From: Gordonia humi
GTDB taxonomy: Bacteria > Actinomycetota > Actinomycetes > Mycobacteriales > Mycobacteriaceae
Length of the DNA: 64,000 nucleotides
NCBI RefSeq assembly: GCF_014197435.1
Contig: NZ_JACIFP010000001.1
Span: 1,426,001 to 1,490,000 of the forward strand
Direction: 5' to 3'
A program made the position numbers and the translations under genes. Under the pieces are notes generated by a model. That model searched no databases, was not told the DNA's origin, and worked only from the letters and a program-made list of their open reading frames with translations. Position 1 is the stretch's first letter. Each line of letters opens with the position of its first letter. This document shows positions 62,234-64,000 of the stretch, in pieces.

Positions 62234-63406
62234 CTAATCGATAGAGGAAACGATGTGCTCCGGTGACCCGATCGTGACCGCGACCGCGGCCTCGGCGAGC
62301 ATCGTCGCACCGATCTGAACGGACAGATCGCGTTCGGGAACGGCCGACGATCTCACCGCGCCACCGGAGAAGTGCGCGGCGTCGCCGCCGTCGTCCGGTA
62401 CGACGGCCGGACGGGTCCAGTCCGCCGAGAACACCGGCAGCCCGTCGTGTTCGGCGCGCCCCGCCCACGCGGCGTCGGCGCTCGCGGTGACGATCCGCCC
62501 CGCCCGGTCGCGGATGGACGCGGTGCGGGCGTCGTCGCCGGGCAGATCGGTCGCGACCAGCGCGAGGTACCGGGCCAGGACGCCGCCGAACAGCCCACCG
62601 TCGCCGCCGCCCGCCCCGACGATCACGCCGGCGGGGGCCAGGCGTTCCGCGGTCGCCGACAGGAGCGCGTCGATCCGATCGAGTCGATGTGCTTCCCGAG
62701 TCCGTCGATACACCTCGAGCTCGGCGCCGAGCGCCACACCCTGGCAGTAGGTATACACCGAGTCGACGCGGTCGATCCGTCCGTCGGCGCGCAGCCAGAA
62801 GCCGTCGGCTATCAGCCCGGACGGCAGAAGCAGCCGCTCGTGCAGCCAGTCGGTCATCGCCGCCGCCCGAGCCGCGTCGCCGGTGCGTGCCAGGAGGATC
62901 GCGGCGGGGCCGTTCGCCGGAGTGTTGAAGAAGGTGTCCGTGGTGCGCCACGGGATTCCGCCGCCGAGCTCCGGTGACCACGCCCGATGCATGCGTGCGG
63001 CCAGCAGTCGGGCGACCGGTGAGCGGTCGGGTCGAGTGCGGGTGCGCCGGGCCGTCCGCTCGGCCGCCAGGCCCAGCCACGCCATGTCGTCGTAGTACGC
63101 GTTGGTCCACCGACCGAGATTGCGTATCCGTATCCCGCGGAACAACTGCCCGAGACGGTCTGCCGCGACCCGGTCGTCGCGATGAATCACGGCGTCGACG
63201 AGCGCGTCCGCCAGATGCGCCTGCCACCAGTAGTTCCACGACATGGTCAATCGTTCTCGGGACAGCGGACGTCCCGGCATCGGCCAGGCGGGTCGGCCGA
63301 TCCGCGTGCACGGCACCCGTCCGCCGAGCGGTGTCAGGTGGCGCGCGTGCAGCGCCGACTGGGCGGCCGCCGCCCGTCGCTGCGCCGATTCGACTTCTGC
63401 GGTCAT
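62234..63406 (-). CDS. Glycoside hydrolase family 76-like protein
   Basis: 390 residues. NAYYDDMAWLGLAAERT is the GH76 signature with the catalytic Asp-Asp pair; GGIPWRTTDTFFNTPANGPAAILLAR, DGFWLRADGRIDRVDSVYTYCQGVALGAELEVY and GGGDGGLFGGVLARYLALV complete the alpha-barrel. GH76 enzymes are endo-alpha-1,6-mannanases, so the target could be lipomannan or other mannan. No signal peptide, hence cytoplasmic or fed by an unseen route. ATG 63406 lies 7 nt after TACAGT, leaderless pattern. Divergent from rplJ. Confidence 0.85.
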   Translation of the reverse strand: MTAEVESAQRRAAAAQSALHARHLTPLGGRVPCTRIGRPAWPMPGRPLSRERLTMSWNYWWQAHLADALVDAVIHRDDRVAADRLGQLFRGIRIRNLGRWTNAYYDDMAWLGLAAERTARRTRTRPDRSPVARLLAARMHRAWSPELGGGIPWRTTDTFFNTPANGPAAILLARTGDAARAAAMTDWLHERLLLPSGLIADGFWLRADGRIDRVDSVYTYCQGVALGAELEVYRRTREAHRLDRIDALLSATAERLAPAGVIVGAGGGDGGLFGGVLARYLALVATDLPGDDARTASIRDRAGRIVTASADAAWAGRAEHDGLPVFSADWTRPAVVPDDGGDAAHFSGGAVRSSAVPERDLSVQIGATMLAEAAVAVTIGSPEHIVSSID

Positions 63407-63429
63407 GACGGTTACTGTATTCGTCGGTG

Positions 63430-63720
63430 CATCGGGCTGGTCTCGATGCTCTAGTTCAACCAGAGACCGTTGGTCGTCGGGAACGAAGGTTTCCGGTCGA
63501 AGGTCCGGCGAGAGTCGGCGGCCCACGCAGGATGAACGTGGATCACCCCTCGGCAGTGCCGAGTTCTCGTGCGCCCCGTGCCTCCTGCGCCGGGGCGTCA
63601 TCTCTTTCTCCGCCGGAACCGCATTCGATCGGTTCCGACCTCCTCGCGATACGACGGCCTGGGTCCGATCCGATCCGCTCGCGCGGATCGGGAGTGAAGT
63701 GACACGAGAGGAGGCGAAGT
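63430..63720 (+). promoter_or_regulatory. rplJ leader (L10 leader-like)
   Basis: The about 290 nt before rplJ hold no gene and many GC-rich arms (for example GCCCCGTGCC with GGCGC-type partners at 63570-63600, and GATCCGCTCGCGCGGATC at 63678-63695). In many bacteria the L10 leader binds L10-L12 to repress translation; this position and structure are consistent, but I could not assign the conserved motif exactly. Confidence 0.5.
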
Positions 63721-64000
63721 ATGGCTAACGCCGAAAAGGTTTCTGCAGTCGCAGAGATCGCTGAGCAGTTCAAGGGCTCGGACGCGGCAGTCATCACGGA
63801 ATACCGTGGTCTGTCCGTTCCCCAGCTGGGAGAGCTCCGTCGCGCGCTCGGTGAAGGTGCAACCTACTCCGTCGCCAAGAACACCCTCGTCAAGCGTGCC
63901 GCCGCAGAGGCGGGCGTCGAGGGCCTCGACGAGCTGTTCACCGGTCCGACCGCGATCGCATTCGTCACCGGCGAGCTTCCCGAAGCCGCCAAGGCGATGA
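63721..64000 (+). CDS. rplJ: 50S ribosomal protein L10 (partial, runs off the window)
   Basis: First 93 residues: [59 protein letters not shown], typical L10 N-terminus. GAGGAGG upstream of ATG 63721. The 3' end is outside the window. Confidence 0.97.
   Translation, partial: MANAEKVSAVAEIAEQFKGSDAAVITEYRGLSVPQLGELRRALGEGATYSVAKNTLVKRAAAEAGVEGLDELFTGPTAIAFVTGELPEAAKAM

Overview
The window comes from a high-GC, mycolic-acid-producing actinomycete of the order Mycobacteriales; Gordonia or a close relative is my best guess. Gene order from 22.9 to 33.5 kb (DUF4244 pilin remnant, TadE, TadG-like, MrfA-like helicase, cspA, topA, adenylate cyclase, holB) and from 34.2 to 50.1 kb (menB to rplA) follows Mycobacterium tuberculosis, but the FAS-II dehydratase is a single HadA-HadB fusion without HadC, which argues against Mycobacterium itself. 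The assignment rests on recalled family and gene-order knowledge; no search was run.

Region 1, about 1-22.88 kb, is accessory DNA: the right part of an integrated mobilizable element or plasmid. It holds a structured non-coding start with an oriT-like inverted repeat, a MobV-like relaxase with two small partners, a coupling-type ATPase with a small partner, and a tightly overlapping operon of small membrane proteins. Next come a BglII/BstYI-type restriction endonuclease with an MT-A70 adenine methylase, a serine resolvase followed by a Dam-like methylase and a possible HEPN protein, an operon of XRE regulator, J-like protein, membrane-anchored S1 protease and secreted peptide, and an ArdA antirestriction operon. 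The last part (18.8-22.6 kb) is a cargo module: an MmpL-type pump, an AhpD-like protein, a Cys-rich microprotein and a frameshifted DUF2892 gene, divergent from DUF302 and a CsoR/CstR-type regulator. Most of these genes have strong Shine-Dalgarno sites and ATGA or TGATG overlaps. No replication initiator or integrase is visible.

The element ends inside the DUF4244 pilin gene of the chromosomal tad locus; only the C-terminal end of that pilin survives at 22.88-23.01 kb. Region 2 (22.9-34.1 kb) is core chromosome: tad genes, helicase, cspA, topA, cyclase and holB. Region 3 (34.2-45.2 kb) is the menaquinone block: menB, a divergent thioesterase that may serve as MenI, menD, menG, menJ and a long-chain polyprenyl diphosphate synthase, followed by htpX and yajQ. 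Region 4 (45.3-50.1 kb) carries tRNA-Tyr, -Thr and -Met, rpmG, hadAB, tRNA-Trp, secE, nusG, rplK and rplA.

Region 5 (50.2-63.4 kb) is a variable block between rplA and rplJ. It contains a corrinoid uptake operon (BtuF, BtuC, BtuD) ending in a fusion of a PhnP-like metallo-beta-lactamase domain with CobU, three consecutive acyltransferase/condensation-type genes (the third out of frame at a CCGGT triplet repeat), DUF2786, a small metallohydrolase, a CocE-type hydrolase and a GH76-like glycosidase. The window ends inside rplJ. Many core genes start 6-7 nt after a TANNNT box and so look leaderless.
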